Assembly (NCBI RefSeq): GCF_003846185.1 | Contig: NZ_ML123034.1 | Coordinates: forward strand, 2,847,796 to 2,911,795 | DNA length: 64,000 nt | Source: Streptomyces sp. ADI96-02 | Lineage (GTDB): Bacteria; Actinomycetota; Actinomycetes; Streptomycetales; Streptomycetaceae | Direction: 5' to 3' | Shown here: one piece after another, positions 41,039 to 50,070 of the stretch | Layout: every line of letters begins with the position of its first letter | How positions within the stretch are numbered: the stretch's first letter is position 1 | Notes under the pieces: generated by a model | Databases searched by the model: none | The model's input: only the letters and a program-made list of their open reading frames with translations | What the model was told of the DNA's origin: nothing | Position numbers and translations under genes: made by a program

Positions 41039-42742
41039 GTGGTGGCGGAACCGGGCGGTCCGGAGGACCAGAAGCCCCAGTCCGACGAGGCGCGCAGCGC
41101 CTTCGTCCCGCCCGCCGGGACGAGTCAGCCGGCGTCGCCGCCCGAGGAGGACCACCCGACGTCGGAGTTCGCGCTGCCGACCGGGGTGCACCCCGATCCG
41201 AACGGTCCGGGTGGACCGGGCGGCGGTCCGGCGGGCGGCTCCCCCTCGGACGCGCTCGGTTCCGCTTTCACTCCGCCCCGGACGTACAACGCGCAGCAGT
41301 CGCCGCCCGCGTTCACTCCGGCGCAGGGCATTCCGATGGTCCGGCTGACCAAGGAGGCGCCCTGGCAGGACCGGATGCGCACGATGCTCCGGATGCCGGT
41401 GACCGAGCGGCCGGCGCCGGAGACCGTGCAGCGCACCGACGACGACACGGGGCCCGCCGTGCCCCGCGTCCTGGACCTGACGCTGCGTATCGGGGAGCTG
41501 CTGCTGGCGGGCGGCGAGGGCGCCGAGGACGTCGAGGCGGCGATGTTCGCGGTGTGCCGCTCGTACGGGCTGGACCGGTGCGAGCCGACGGTCACGTTCA
41601 CGCTGCTCTCCATCTCGCACCAGCCGTCGCTGGTCGAGGACCCGGTGACGGCGAGCCGCACGGTGCGCCGGCGGGGCACCGACTACACCCGGTTGGCGGC
41701 GGTGTTCCGGCTGATCGACGACATCACCACGCACGAGGCGGAGGTGTCGCTGGAGGAGGCGTACCGGCGTCTCGCGGAGATCCGCCGCAACCGGCACCCG
41801 TACCCGGGCTGGGTGCTGACGGCGGCGGCGGGGCTGCTGGCCGGTGCGGCCTCCGTGCTGGTCGGCGGCGGGGTGCTGGTCTTCCTCGTGGCGGCGGCGG
41901 GCGCGATGCTCGGCGACCGGCTGGCGTGGCTGTGCGCCGGGCGCGGGCTGCCGGAGTTCTACCAGTTCACGGTGGCGGCGATGCCGCCGGCGGCGTTGGG
42001 CGTGGCGCTGACGCTGACGCACTCGACCGAGGTCCGCCCGTCCGCGGTGATCACCGGTGGGCTGTTCGCGCTGCTGCCGGGGCGGGCGCTGGTGGCCGGG
42101 GTGCAGGACGGTCTGACGGGTTACTACATCACGGCCTCGGCCCGGCTGCTGGAGGTCATGTACCTGGTCATCGGGATCGTTGCGGGGGTGCTGCTGGTCC
42201 TGTATCTGGGGGTCCAGCTGGGCGCGGCGCTCAATCCGGAGGCGCAGTTCGTGCCCAGCGACCGGCCGGTGATCCAGATCCTGTCGTCGATGGCGTTGAG
42301 CCTGGCCTTCGCGGTCCTGCTCCAGCAGGAACGTTCCACCGTGCTGGTGGTGACGCTGAACGGCGGTGTGGCGTGGGTCGTCTTCGGGGCGATGGCCCGC
42401 ACCGGCGGCATCTCGCCGGTCGCGGCGACGGCGGTGGCGGCCGGCCTGGTGGGGCTGTTCGGGCAGTTGTTCTCGCGCTACCGGTACACGTCGTCGCTGC
42501 CGTTCATCACGGCGGCGATCGGGCCGCTGCTGCCCGGTTCGGCGACGTACTTCGGTCTGCTGGGCGTGGCGCAGAACGAGCTGGACGCCGGGCTCGCGTC
42601 GCTGTCGACGGCGGTGGCGACGGCGCTGGCCATCGCGATCGGGGTGAACCTGGGGAGCGAGATCTCCCGGTTGTTCATGCGGGTGCCGGGGGCGGTGGGC
42701 GGTTCGAGCCGCCGGGCGGCGAAGCGGACCAGGGGCTTCTGA
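41039..42742 (+). CDS. Threonine/serine exporter family (ThrE-like) protein
   Basis: 567 aa. Residues 1-125 are a Pro/Gly/Ser-rich disordered extension. The ThrE cytoplasmic domain follows (about 140-245: RIGELLLAGGEGAEDVEAAM; VTFTLLSISHQPS), then about ten membrane helices (AAAGLLAGAASVLVGGGVLV; GIVAGVLLVLYLGVQLGAAL; ISPVAATAVAAGLVGLFGQL). This is the fused ThrE + YjjB-type layout. GTG 41039 follows GAGGAGGAG at about 9 bases; GTG 41042 is equally possible. In corynebacteria ThrE exports threonine and serine; the substrate here is inferred. Confidence 0.88.
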   Translation: MVAEPGGPEDQKPQSDEARSAFVPPAGTSQPASPPEEDHPTSEFALPTGVHPDPNGPGGPGGGPAGGSPSDALGSAFTPPRTYNAQQSPPAFTPAQGIPMVRLTKEAPWQDRMRTMLRMPVTERPAPETVQRTDDDTGPAVPRVLDLTLRIGELLLAGGEGAEDVEAAMFAVCRSYGLDRCEPTVTFTLLSISHQPSLVEDPVTASRTVRRRGTDYTRLAAVFRLIDDITTHEAEVSLEEAYRRLAEIRRNRHPYPGWVLTAAAGLLAGAASVLVGGGVLVFLVAAAGAMLGDRLAWLCAGRGLPEFYQFTVAAMPPAALGVALTLTHSTEVRPSAVITGGLFALLPGRALVAGVQDGLTGYYITASARLLEVMYLVIGIVAGVLLVLYLGVQLGAALNPEAQFVPSDRPVIQILSSMALSLAFAVLLQQERSTVLVVTLNGGVAWVVFGAMARTGGISPVAATAVAAGLVGLFGQLFSRYRYTSSLPFITAAIGPLLPGSATYFGLLGVAQNELDAGLASLSTAVATALAIAIGVNLGSEISRLFMRVPGAVGGSSRRAAKRTRGF

Positions 42743-42746
42743 CCGG

Positions 42747-42794
42747 AAGGCGCCCCTCCCGGCGCGGCGGTGGCCGTGCCGGGAGGGGCGCCTT
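42747..42794. terminator. Bidirectional terminator between convergent thrE-like and dedA genes
   Basis: A perfect 17-bp stem (42747-42763 with 42778-42794, arm AAGGCGCCCCTCCCGGC) has a 14-base loop. It lies 5 bases after the thrE-like stop and 24 bases after the dedA stop. Confidence 0.85.
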
Positions 42795-42817
42795 GGGACC
42801 TGTCCGTACGCGGCCGG

Positions 42818-43516
42818 TCAGCGCTTGGCGTGCCGCCCGCGGCCGGAGGCCGGACCGCCGCCGGGGCCGCCCTCCTGCTGGTCGGGGGCGGCCTTCCTGG
42901 ACTGGCTGCGGGCCCGGAGGACCTCGATCACGATCGGCACGACGGAGATGAGCACGATCAGGATGAGGATCAGCTCGATGTTCTCGTGGACGAACCGGAT
43001 CTTGCCGAGCAGCGCGCCGAGCACGGTGACGCCGACACCCCAGAGGACCGCGCCGACGACGTTGTACGTGATGAAGGAGCGGTAGTTCATCCGGCTGACG
43101 CCCGCGATGATCGGCGTGAACGTGCGCACGATGGGCACGAAGCGGGCCAGGACCAGGGACTTCGGGCCGTGCTTCTCGAAGAACTCGTGGGCCTTCTCCA
43201 CGTTCTCCTGCTTGAAGAGGCGGGAGTCGGGGCGCTTGAAGAGGGCCGGGCCGACCTTGCGGCCGAAGAGGTAGCCGACCTGGTCGCCGATGACCGCGGC
43301 GGCGGCGATCAGCGCGCAGACCATCCAGAGCGGGTACTTCAGCTGGCCCGTGGTCACCAGCAGCCCCGTGGTGAACAGCAGGGAGTCGCCGGGCAGGAAG
43401 AACCCGATCAGGAGTCCGGACTCGGCGAAGACGATGAGGAGCAGACCGGGAAGGCCGAACGTGTTGAGCAGATAGTCCGGGTCCAGCCAGCTCGGGCCGA
43501 GCGCAAGCGTATTCAA
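42818..43516 (-). CDS. DedA-family membrane protein
   Basis: 232 aa. DedA/SNARE-associated-type protein with reentrant and membrane helices (GLPGLLLIVFAESGLLIGFF; MVCALIAAAAVIGDQVGYLFG; FVPIVRTFTPIIAGVSRM; NIELILILIVLISVVPIVI). Motif FLPGDSLL and the Arg in FVPIVRTFTPI are typical. Members are linked to lipid carrier flipping and membrane homeostasis. The start is a TTG at 43516 (LNTLALGPSWLD) with TGGAG at 9 bases; upstream frame sequence is not conserved-looking. The C-terminal 30 residues are Gly/Pro/Gln-rich. Confidence 0.9.
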   Translation of the reverse strand: MNTLALGPSWLDPDYLLNTFGLPGLLLIVFAESGLLIGFFLPGDSLLFTTGLLVTTGQLKYPLWMVCALIAAAAVIGDQVGYLFGRKVGPALFKRPDSRLFKQENVEKAHEFFEKHGPKSLVLARFVPIVRTFTPIIAGVSRMNYRSFITYNVVGAVLWGVGVTVLGALLGKIRFVHENIELILILIVLISVVPIVIEVLRARSQSRKAAPDQQEGGPGGGPASGRGRHAKR

Positions 43517-43680
43517 GGTCCGGGCTCCAGGATGTGTGCGAGGGCGGCTGCGTGGGCGCCCCAAGCTATCAACGCCGCGCGCGTGCCCCGGGATCCAGTG
43601 GTCGTTGGTCCCAGTGGCGCACAACGGGAATGCGCATCCTGCGGAGCGGGCCGAAGCTGGTCGCAGGAGGTGCCACGGAC

Positions 43681-44046
43681 ATGGGCATTGAGGAATACGG
43701 CGGCGGGCAGACGGCCCAGGCGGACGTGCTGGTCGTCACCACGAACGACGTACCGGGATACCAGGTGACGCAGGTCATCGGCGAGGTCTTCGGGCTGACC
43801 GTCCGCTCGCGCCATCTGGGCAGCCAGATCGGGGCGGGGCTGAAGTCGATGATCGGCGGCGAGCTGCGGGGGCTGACCAAGACCCTGGTGGAGACGCGCA
43901 ACCAGGCCATGGAACGGCTCGTGGAGCAGGCGCGGTCGCGCGGGGCCAACGCGGTCCTGATGATGCGCTTCGACGTGAGCGAGGCGGCGGACGTCGGTAC
44001 GGAGGTCTGCGCGTACGGCACGGCGGCCGTGATCAGCCGTCCGTGA
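43681..44046 (+). CDS. YbjQ/UPF0145-family protein
   Basis: 121 aa. VLVVTTNDVPGYQVTQVIGE at the start, SMIGGELRGLTKTLVETRNQ and RGANAVLMMRFDVSE are the UPF0145 marks. The family forms a pentameric ring and has no known role. ATG 43681 follows AGGAGG at about 10 bases. An upstream ATG in frame at 43633 would add 16 residues. It is divergent from the dedA gene. The region 44047-44177 shows only GC-rich repeats (GGCGCGGC). Confidence 0.88.
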   Translation: MGIEEYGGGQTAQADVLVVTTNDVPGYQVTQVIGEVFGLTVRSRHLGSQIGAGLKSMIGGELRGLTKTLVETRNQAMERLVEQARSRGANAVLMMRFDVSEAADVGTEVCAYGTAAVISRP

Positions 44047-44177
44047 GCGCGGGGCGGGACGCTTGACGCGGAGAGGCAGGGCGGCGCGGCGCGGCCGGGC
44101 GGAGGGGCGGCGCGGCGCGGAGGGGTCCGGTCCGCCGGGTGGGCGTTTCGCGGCTTTCGTGACTCTATGGTGAGCCG

Positions 44178-45473
44178 GTGGCCCCTGAACCCCCCGCCTC
44201 CGCTCCACCCGCTCCCCCGCGGCCCGCGGCGGCCCCGGTGCGGCGGCTGCTGCCGCTCGTCCTGCCCGCCCTGGCCGTCGGCGTGGTGTCCGCGCTGATC
44301 CTGCTCGGGGTGAGCCTGCTGGCGGAGCAGCTCCAGGACGTGCTGTGGAAGGACCTGCCGGACGCGCTGGGCGTCGGCCGGTACTCCTCGCTGTGGATGA
44401 TCGTGATGCTCACCGCGACCGGCCTCGCGGTGGGCCTGGCCCTGTGGACGGTGCCGGGCCACGGCGGTCCCGATCCGGCCACCACGGGGCTCGTCGATCC
44501 GCCGATGCGGCCCGGCGTGCTGCCCGGACTGCTGCTGGTGACGGTGCTGGCGCTGGCGGGCGGGGTGAGCCTCGGGCCGGAGAACCCGATCACCGCCGCC
44601 AACATCGCCCTCACCTACTGGCTCGGCCGGCGGGTGGCGCCGGGCGCGCCGGCCCAGCTGTGGATCGCGCTCGCCGCCGCCGGGACGATCGGCGCGCTCT
44701 TCGGCACCCCGGTGGCCGCCGCCCTGATCCTCTCCGAGACGCTGGCCTCGCAGCCGGGTCCGGGGGCGTTCTGGGACCGGCTGTTCGCCCCGCTGGCGGC
44801 GGGCGCGGCCGGGGCGCTGACCATGTCGCTCCTCGACGAGCCCAGCTTCGACCTGGCGCTTCCCGCCTACAGCGGCCCGCACTGGGGCGACCTGCTCTCG
44901 GCACTGGTGGTCGCCTCGGCGGGCGCGGTGCTCGGACTGCTGGGCGTGTACGCGTTCCCGCCGGCGCACCGGCTCTTCCGCGCGCTGCGCCATCCGGTGC
45001 TCGCGCTGACGCTCGGCGGGCTGGTGCTGGGGCTGCTCGGCGCGCTGGGCGGCCATCTGACCCTGTTCAAGGGGCTGGACCAGGTCAAGCAGCTGGCCGA
45101 GACCCCGGACGGGTGGTCGGCCGGGGAGTTCGCGGGGATGGCGGTGGTCAAGATGGCCGCGCTGGTGGTCTCGGCGACCTGCGGCTTCAGGGGCGGACGC
45201 ATCTTCCCGTCGGTCTTCGTCGGGGTGTCGCTCGGGCTCGGCGCCCACGCGCTGGTCGACGCGGTGCCGACCTCGCTCGCGGTCTCCTGCGCGGTGCTGG
45301 GCGTGCTGCTGGCCGTCACCCGGCAGGGCTGGCTGAGCCTGTTCACCGCCGCGGTGCTGGTCAGCGAGGCGTCCGTGCTGCCGCTGCTGTGCGCGGCCAC
45401 GCTGCCGGCCTGGCTGCTGGTGACCGGGCGACCCCAGATGGAGCTGGACCGGAACGGCCTCCCGCGGCGCTGA
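44178..45473 (+). CDS. ClC-family chloride channel/antiporter
   Basis: 431 aa with about ten to twelve hydrophobic helices. ClC selectivity motifs are altered but visible: GGVSLGPENPITAANIAL (usual GxxxGPxGP form), TCGFRGGRIFPSVFVGVSLG (GGxFxP form), and FGTPVAAALILSE. Depending on the gating and proton glutamate, members are channels or 2Cl-/H+ antiporters. Here Glu is in LGPENP and LSETLA, so antiport is possible. GTG 44178 starts it; the N-terminus is Pro/Ala-rich. It lies upstream of wrbA and gadB. Confidence 0.88.
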   Translation: MAPEPPASAPPAPPRPAAAPVRRLLPLVLPALAVGVVSALILLGVSLLAEQLQDVLWKDLPDALGVGRYSSLWMIVMLTATGLAVGLALWTVPGHGGPDPATTGLVDPPMRPGVLPGLLLVTVLALAGGVSLGPENPITAANIALTYWLGRRVAPGAPAQLWIALAAAGTIGALFGTPVAAALILSETLASQPGPGAFWDRLFAPLAAGAAGALTMSLLDEPSFDLALPAYSGPHWGDLLSALVVASAGAVLGLLGVYAFPPAHRLFRALRHPVLALTLGGLVLGLLGALGGHLTLFKGLDQVKQLAETPDGWSAGEFAGMAVVKMAALVVSATCGFRGGRIFPSVFVGVSLGLGAHALVDAVPTSLAVSCAVLGVLLAVTRQGWLSLFTAAVLVSEASVLPLLCAATLPAWLLVTGRPQMELDRNGLPRR

Positions 45474-45474
45474 G

Positions 45475-45511
45475 CGCCCCGGCGCCGCCCCGTCGGGGCG
45501 ACGCCGGGGCG
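45475..45511 (+). terminator. Terminator of the ClC gene
   Basis: CGCCCCGGCG...CGCCGGGGCG arms with an inner GCCCC/GGGGC pairing form a long GC-rich hairpin directly after the stop. Confidence 0.65.
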
Positions 45512-45532
45512 ACGCCGCATCCGACGGGCCGC

Positions 45533-45557
45533 ATCCGACGCGCCGCTTGCGTCGGAT
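45533..45557. promoter_or_regulatory. Perfect palindromic operator candidate upstream of wrbA
   Basis: ATCCGACGC, 7 bases, GCGTCGGAT: a perfect 9-bp inverted repeat about 70 bases before the wrbA start. An extra direct half-site (GCATCCGACG, 45518-45527) repeats 13 bases upstream. This pattern fits a dimeric repressor site. Confidence 0.5.
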
Positions 45558-45624
45558 ATCCGTATTGTCACCTTCGTATGGCTACGCCCCAACGCGCCGA
45601 TGCTGTCCCGACGGAGGTCTCCGC

Positions 45625-46248
45625 ATGCCCACGCCCGTGAACGTCGCCGTCATCTACTACTCGTCCACCGGCACCGTGGCCGCCATCGCCAAGGCCATGG
45701 CGGAGGACGCGGAGCGGGCCGGGGCGCGGGTGCGGCTGCGCAGGGCGGCGGAGCTGGCCCCGCGGTCCGCCGTCGACGCCAACCCCGCCTGGGCGGCCAA
45801 CGTGGAGGCCACCGCCTCCGTTCCCGAGGCCGCGCCCGACGACATCGTCTGGGCCGACGCGGTGATCTTCGGTTCGCCGACGCGGTACGGGAACGTCACC
45901 GCGCAGCTCAAGCAGTTCATCGACACGCTCGGCGGGCTGTGGCAGTCGGGGCAGCTGGCCGACAAGGTGTACAGCGGCTTCACCGCCAGCGCCACCACCC
46001 ACGGCGGCCAGGAGTCCACCCTGCTGGCGCTCTACAACACGATCCACCACTTCGGCGGCATCCTCGTCGCCCCCGGCTACACCGATCCGTCGAAGTTCGT
46101 CGACGGCAACCCGTACGGCACCTCGCACGTCGCGGGCCAGGGCGACATCCCGGTCGGCGCGCAGACCCTGACCGCAGCCCGTGTCCAGGCGGAGCGGGTC
46201 GTGAAGTTCACACGGGCCATCAAGGCCGGACTCGCCGCCGAGGGCTGA
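45625..46248 (+). CDS. wrbA: NAD(P)H:quinone oxidoreductase WrbA
   Basis: 207 aa flavodoxin-like enzyme that reduces quinones by two electrons. FMN-binding phosphate loop YYSSTGTVAAIAKAM, GSPTRYGNVTAQLKQFIDTLGGLW and SATTHGGQESTLLALYNTIHHFGG are WrbA marks. ATG 45625 has GGAGG at 7 bases. A perfect palindrome lies in its upstream region, so a dedicated regulator is plausible. It is followed by gadB. Confidence 0.94.
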   Translation: MPTPVNVAVIYYSSTGTVAAIAKAMAEDAERAGARVRLRRAAELAPRSAVDANPAWAANVEATASVPEAAPDDIVWADAVIFGSPTRYGNVTAQLKQFIDTLGGLWQSGQLADKVYSGFTASATTHGGQESTLLALYNTIHHFGGILVAPGYTDPSKFVDGNPYGTSHVAGQGDIPVGAQTLTAARVQAERVVKFTRAIKAGLAAEG

Positions 46249-46256
46249 CCGGCGAA

Positions 46257-46303
46257 CCGGGCGGAGCGAGCCGCCGGGCCCGGCAGCCGGGCGGAGCGAG
46301 CCG
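46257..46303. repeat. 17-bp direct repeat between wrbA and gadB
   Basis: CCGGGCGGAGCGAGCCG occurs at 46257-46273 and again at 46287-46303, 30 bases apart, in the 129-base gap before gadB. Confidence 0.6.
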
Positions 46304-46377
46304 GTACCGGGACGCGACCCGGGCCGGCGGCCGGACAGAACGGACGGCCGAAGAGAACCGAAAGGGCGGACGTATCC

Positions 46378-47805
46378 ATGGCACTGCACCGAGGCACCCG
46401 GCCGGCGCGGGACGACGAATCCGGCGAGCCGAGCAAGCTGGCGCTCAACCCCTTCTTCGGGGAGGCGAATCCGGCGGCCGGGATGAACACCGCCCCGCCC
46501 CGGCACCGGCTGCCGGACGGCCCGCTGCCGCCGTCGACGGCGTACCGGCTGGTCCACGACGAGCTGATGCTCGACGGCAACTCCCGGCTCAACCTGGCCA
46601 CGTTCGTCACCACCTGGATGGAGCCGCAGGCCGGGGTGCTGATGGGCGAGTGCCGGGACAAGAACATGATCGACAAGGACGAGTACCCGCGCACCGCCGA
46701 ACTGGAGCGGCGCTGCGTGGCGATGCTCGCCGACCTGTGGAACGCGCCCGAACCGACGTCCACCGTGGGGTGTTCGACCACCGGTTCGAGCGAGGCGTGC
46801 ATGCTCGCCGGGCTGGCCCTCAAGCGGCGCTGGGCGCTGCGGAACGCCGACCGCTACCCGGCGACCGCGCGGCCCAATCTGGTGATGGGCGTCAACGTGC
46901 AGGTGTGCTGGGAGAAGTTCTGCGCCTTCTGGGAGGTGGAGGCGCGGCAGGTCCCCATGGAGGGCGGCCGGTTCCACCTGGACCCGCAGGCCGCCGCCGA
47001 GCTGTGCGACGAGAACACGATCGGCGTCGTCGGCATCCTCGGCTCCACCTTCGACGGCTCCTACGAGCCGATCGCCGAGCTCTGCGCGGCCCTGGACGAC
47101 CTCCAGGAACGCACCGGCCTCGACATCCCGGTCCATGTGGACGGCGCGTCCGGCGCGATGGTCGCCCCGTTCCTCGACCCGGACCTGGTGTGGGACTTCC
47201 GGCTGCCCCGGGTGTCGTCGATCAACACCTCCGGCCACAAGTACGGGCTCGTCTACCCGGGCGTCGGATGGGCGCTGTGGCGCTCGGCCGACGCGCTGCC
47301 GGAGGAGCTGGTCTTCCGCGTCAACTACCTGGGCGGCGACATGCCGACCTTCGCGCTGAACTTCTCCCGGCCCGGGGCGCAGGTGGTGGCGCAGTACTAC
47401 ACGTTCCTGCGCCTGGGGCGCGACGGCTACCGGGCGGTGCAGCAGGCGTCCCGGGACGTGGCCTGCGACCTGGCGCGCGCGGTGGAGGAGCTGGGCGACT
47501 TCCGGCTGCTCACCCGGGGCGACGAGCTGCCGGTCTTCGCCTTCACGACGGGCGAGGACGTCCACGCGTACGACGTGTTCGACGTCGCGCGCCGACTGCG
47601 GGAACACGGCTGGCTGGTTCCCGCCTACACCTTCCCGGCCAACCGGCAGGACCTGTCGGTGCTGCGCGTGGTGTGCCGCAACGGGTTCTCCTCGGACCTC
47701 GGCGAGCTGCTGATCGAGGACCTGCGGCTGCTGCTGCCCGACCTGCGGTCGCAGCGCCACCCGTTGAGCCACGACCGTCCGGTGCCGACGGCCTTCCACC
47801 ACTGA
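46378..47805 (+). CDS. gadB: Glutamate decarboxylase
   Basis: 475 aa PLP enzyme that converts glutamate to GABA and CO2, consuming a proton. Family marks: NLATFVTTWMEPQ, GCSTTGSSEACMLAGLALK, IPVHVDGASGAMVAPF, and PLP-binding Lys288 in SSINTSGHKYGLVYPG; RVNYLGGDMPTFALNFSRPG follows. No glutamate/GABA antiporter (gadC) is next to it. Its placement downstream of ClC and wrbA suggests acid or redox stress, by inference. It ends 19 bases from the convergent padR gene. Confidence 0.95.
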   Translation: MALHRGTRPARDDESGEPSKLALNPFFGEANPAAGMNTAPPRHRLPDGPLPPSTAYRLVHDELMLDGNSRLNLATFVTTWMEPQAGVLMGECRDKNMIDKDEYPRTAELERRCVAMLADLWNAPEPTSTVGCSTTGSSEACMLAGLALKRRWALRNADRYPATARPNLVMGVNVQVCWEKFCAFWEVEARQVPMEGGRFHLDPQAAAELCDENTIGVVGILGSTFDGSYEPIAELCAALDDLQERTGLDIPVHVDGASGAMVAPFLDPDLVWDFRLPRVSSINTSGHKYGLVYPGVGWALWRSADALPEELVFRVNYLGGDMPTFALNFSRPGAQVVAQYYTFLRLGRDGYRAVQQASRDVACDLARAVEELGDFRLLTRGDELPVFAFTTGEDVHAYDVFDVARRLREHGWLVPAYTFPANRQDLSVLRVVCRNGFSSDLGELLIEDLRLLLPDLRSQRHPLSHDRPVPTAFHH

Positions 47806-47824
47806 GGCCGGTGCCGAAGGACGG

Positions 47825-48466
47825 CTACGCGTCGTCCCCCGGGTCGCGGACGCCGGTCGCGTAGGGGTTCTCCTGCCCCTCTGCGAGGACGCCGACGAAC
47901 GGGTCGCCCTCGCCGGCGAAGGTGTACGCGCCGCCCTCGATCCGGGCGATCAGCCCCTGCGTCCACTCGGCGTCCGCGTCGGCGGTGTGCACCCACAGGT
48001 TCATGATCTCGCCGATGTGGCCGAGGGATTCGGGGCCGCCCTCGGGGGTGTAGTACCCGGTGACCGCGGTCCGCCACCGCTTCATGCCCTCGACCCGCTC
48101 CCGCAGCAGCGCCACCGCCTCCTCGCGGGGCAGGTCGACGATGAACCCGACGGCCGCCGAGAGCACGTCCATGCCCTGGTCGTGGGAGCGGAGCGCCGTA
48201 CGGAGCAGGGCGCGGTACTCCTGGACGCCCTGCTCGGTCACCTCGTACTCGGTGCGGGGCGGGCCGCCCGCCGTCGACGGGGCGGTCTCGTGCGCGAGGA
48301 GCAGGCCCTGCTTCGCCATCTGCTTCAGGGCGTGGTAGATCGAGCCCGGCTTGGCGTTGGACCACTCGTGGGCGCCCCAGTACTCCAGGTCGTTGCGGAC
48401 CTGGTAGCCGTGCGCGCGGCCGTGCATGCGCACCGCGCCGAGGACCAGCAGCCGGATCGCCGACAT
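47825..48466 (-). CDS. PadR-family transcriptional regulator
   Basis: 213 aa. The N-terminal winged helix has LLVLGAVRMHGRAHGYQVRN, PGSIYHALKQMAKQGLL and TEYEVTEQGVQEY, the PadR marks. The C-terminal half is helical for dimerisation (FIVDLPREEAVALLRERVEGM). PadR proteins repress genes for phenolic acid or drug response and often their own gene. The aldehyde dehydrogenase gene ends 88 bases upstream on the same strand, so it is a candidate target, by inference. Confidence 0.9.
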   Translation of the reverse strand: MSAIRLLVLGAVRMHGRAHGYQVRNDLEYWGAHEWSNAKPGSIYHALKQMAKQGLLLAHETAPSTAGGPPRTEYEVTEQGVQEYRALLRTALRSHDQGMDVLSAAVGFIVDLPREEAVALLRERVEGMKRWRTAVTGYYTPEGGPESLGHIGEIMNLWVHTADADAEWTQGLIARIEGGAYTFAGEGDPFVGVLAEGQENPYATGVRDPGDDA

Positions 48467-48554
48467 GCGCCCACACTTCCCGTCTTCCTGTACGGCTTCG
48501 GCCAGGGGCCGTCCCAGGCTAGCCCGTGGCGGGGACGGCGGCCCGGGCGGGCGG

Positions 48555-50012
48555 TCAGAACGGGAAGACCGTGCGGCCGTGCTGGATCGACATCCACTTC
48601 TGCGTCGTGAACGCCTCCACGGCGGCCTCGCCGTTCAGCCGCCCGACGCCGGACAGCTTCTCGCCGCCGAACGCGACCAGCGGCTCGTCGTGGATGGTCG
48701 AGTCGTTGACGTGGAACATCCCGCCGGTGATACGCCGGGCGAAGCGCACTCCGCGCTCGGTGTCGCGCGTATGGACCGCACCGCTCAGTCCGTACGGGCT
48801 GTCGTTGACGAGCCGCACCGCCTCCTCCTCGCCGTCGAACGTCATCAGCAGCGCGACCGGGCCCAGGATCTCCTGGTCCAGCAGCGGGGAGTCGGGGGCG
48901 AGGCCCGCCAGGACGGTCGGCTCGACGACGTTGCCGCGGGTGCGGCCCCGCACCAGGGCCCGCGCCCCGTCCGCGATCGCCCGGTCCACCAGGGCGGCCA
49001 GCGCGTCGGCCTGGAAGGCGTTGACGACCGGGCCGATGCGCGTCCGCGGGTCGCGCGGGTCGCCCGCCTCGAGCGCGGCCACCTCGGCGGTGAACAACCC
49101 GGTGAACTCGGCGGCGATCGAGCGGTCCACCAGGATCCGGTTGGCCGCCATGCTGACCTGGCCCTGGTGGAGGAAGCGGCTGAAGAGCGCGGCCCGCACC
49201 GCGTACTCGACGTCGGCGTCCTCCAGCACCACCAGGGCGCTGTTGCCGCTCAGCTCCAGGACGGTCCGCTTGAAGAGCCCGGCGGCGGTGGCGGCGACAT
49301 GGCGTCCGACCCGGTCGGAGCCGGTGAACGAGATCACCTTGGGCACGGGGTGGGCGATGAAGGCGTCGCCGATCTCGGCGCTGTCGGTGATCACGATGTT
49401 GAGGAGCCCGGCGGGCAGCCCGGCCTCCTCGAAGATCTTCGCGACCAGCCCGCCGCCCACCACGGGCGCGGCCTGGTGGGGCTTGACGACCACGGCGTTG
49501 CCGAGGGCCAGCGCGGGCGCGACCGACTTCATGGTCACCAGGAAAGGGAAGTTGAAGGCGCTGATGACGCCGACGACGCCGACGGGCAGCCGGTAGAGGC
49601 GGTTCTCCTTGCCGTCCGTGACGGAGGGCAGCAGCCGGCCCGCGGGGCGCAGCGCCTGCCGCACCGCCTCGCGCAGGAACTCCTCCGCGGCGCGGACCTC
49701 GTACTCGGCGCGCGGCCGGGTGCCGCCCAGTTCGTCGACGATCGCCTCGACGATCTGCTCGGTGCGCTCGCCGGTGATGCGCAGGGCCCGCTCCAGCACG
49801 GCGCGCCGCTCGTACGGGTTGGTCGCGGCCCACTCCCGCTGGGCGCGCTCGGCGGCGCGGTAGGCCCGGTCGACCTCGCGCGCGGTGGCCACGGTGATCG
49901 CGGCGAGTTTCTCACCGTTGAAGGGATTGAAATCGATGATGTCCCACGAGCCGCCGCCACTGCACCACTCGCCGTCGATGTACTGGTGGGCCAGTTCATG
50001 GAAGTAGGACAT
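48555..50012 (-). CDS. Aldehyde dehydrogenase family protein with Ser in place of the catalytic Cys
   Basis: 485 aa, NAD(P)+-dependent aldehyde dehydrogenase fold, closest to benzaldehyde/vanillin dehydrogenases by pattern. Seen: ISAFNFPF (oxyanion Asn154), VVVKPHQ (Lys177), SFTGSDRVGRHV, and Glu253 in VLELSGNSAL. The active-site nucleophile normally sits in GQxCxx; here the codon at 49152-49154 (minus strand AGC) gives GQVSMAANR with Ser287. The rest of the fold is complete, so it may be an inactive or altered enzyme, or act as a hydrolase or binding protein. Confidence 0.88.
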   Translation of the reverse strand: MSYFHELAHQYIDGEWCSGGGSWDIIDFNPFNGEKLAAITVATAREVDRAYRAAERAQREWAATNPYERRAVLERALRITGERTEQIVEAIVDELGGTRPRAEYEVRAAEEFLREAVRQALRPAGRLLPSVTDGKENRLYRLPVGVVGVISAFNFPFLVTMKSVAPALALGNAVVVKPHQAAPVVGGGLVAKIFEEAGLPAGLLNIVITDSAEIGDAFIAHPVPKVISFTGSDRVGRHVAATAAGLFKRTVLELSGNSALVVLEDADVEYAVRAALFSRFLHQGQVSMAANRILVDRSIAAEFTGLFTAEVAALEAGDPRDPRTRIGPVVNAFQADALAALVDRAIADGARALVRGRTRGNVVEPTVLAGLAPDSPLLDQEILGPVALLMTFDGEEEAVRLVNDSPYGLSGAVHTRDTERGVRFARRITGGMFHVNDSTIHDEPLVAFGGEKLSGVGRLNGEAAVEAFTTQKWMSIQHGRTVFPF

Positions 50013-50070
50013 GCAATCCCTTACTGCAGGCGTTCGCAGACTCCTGATGAGACGTCATCGTACTGATTAA

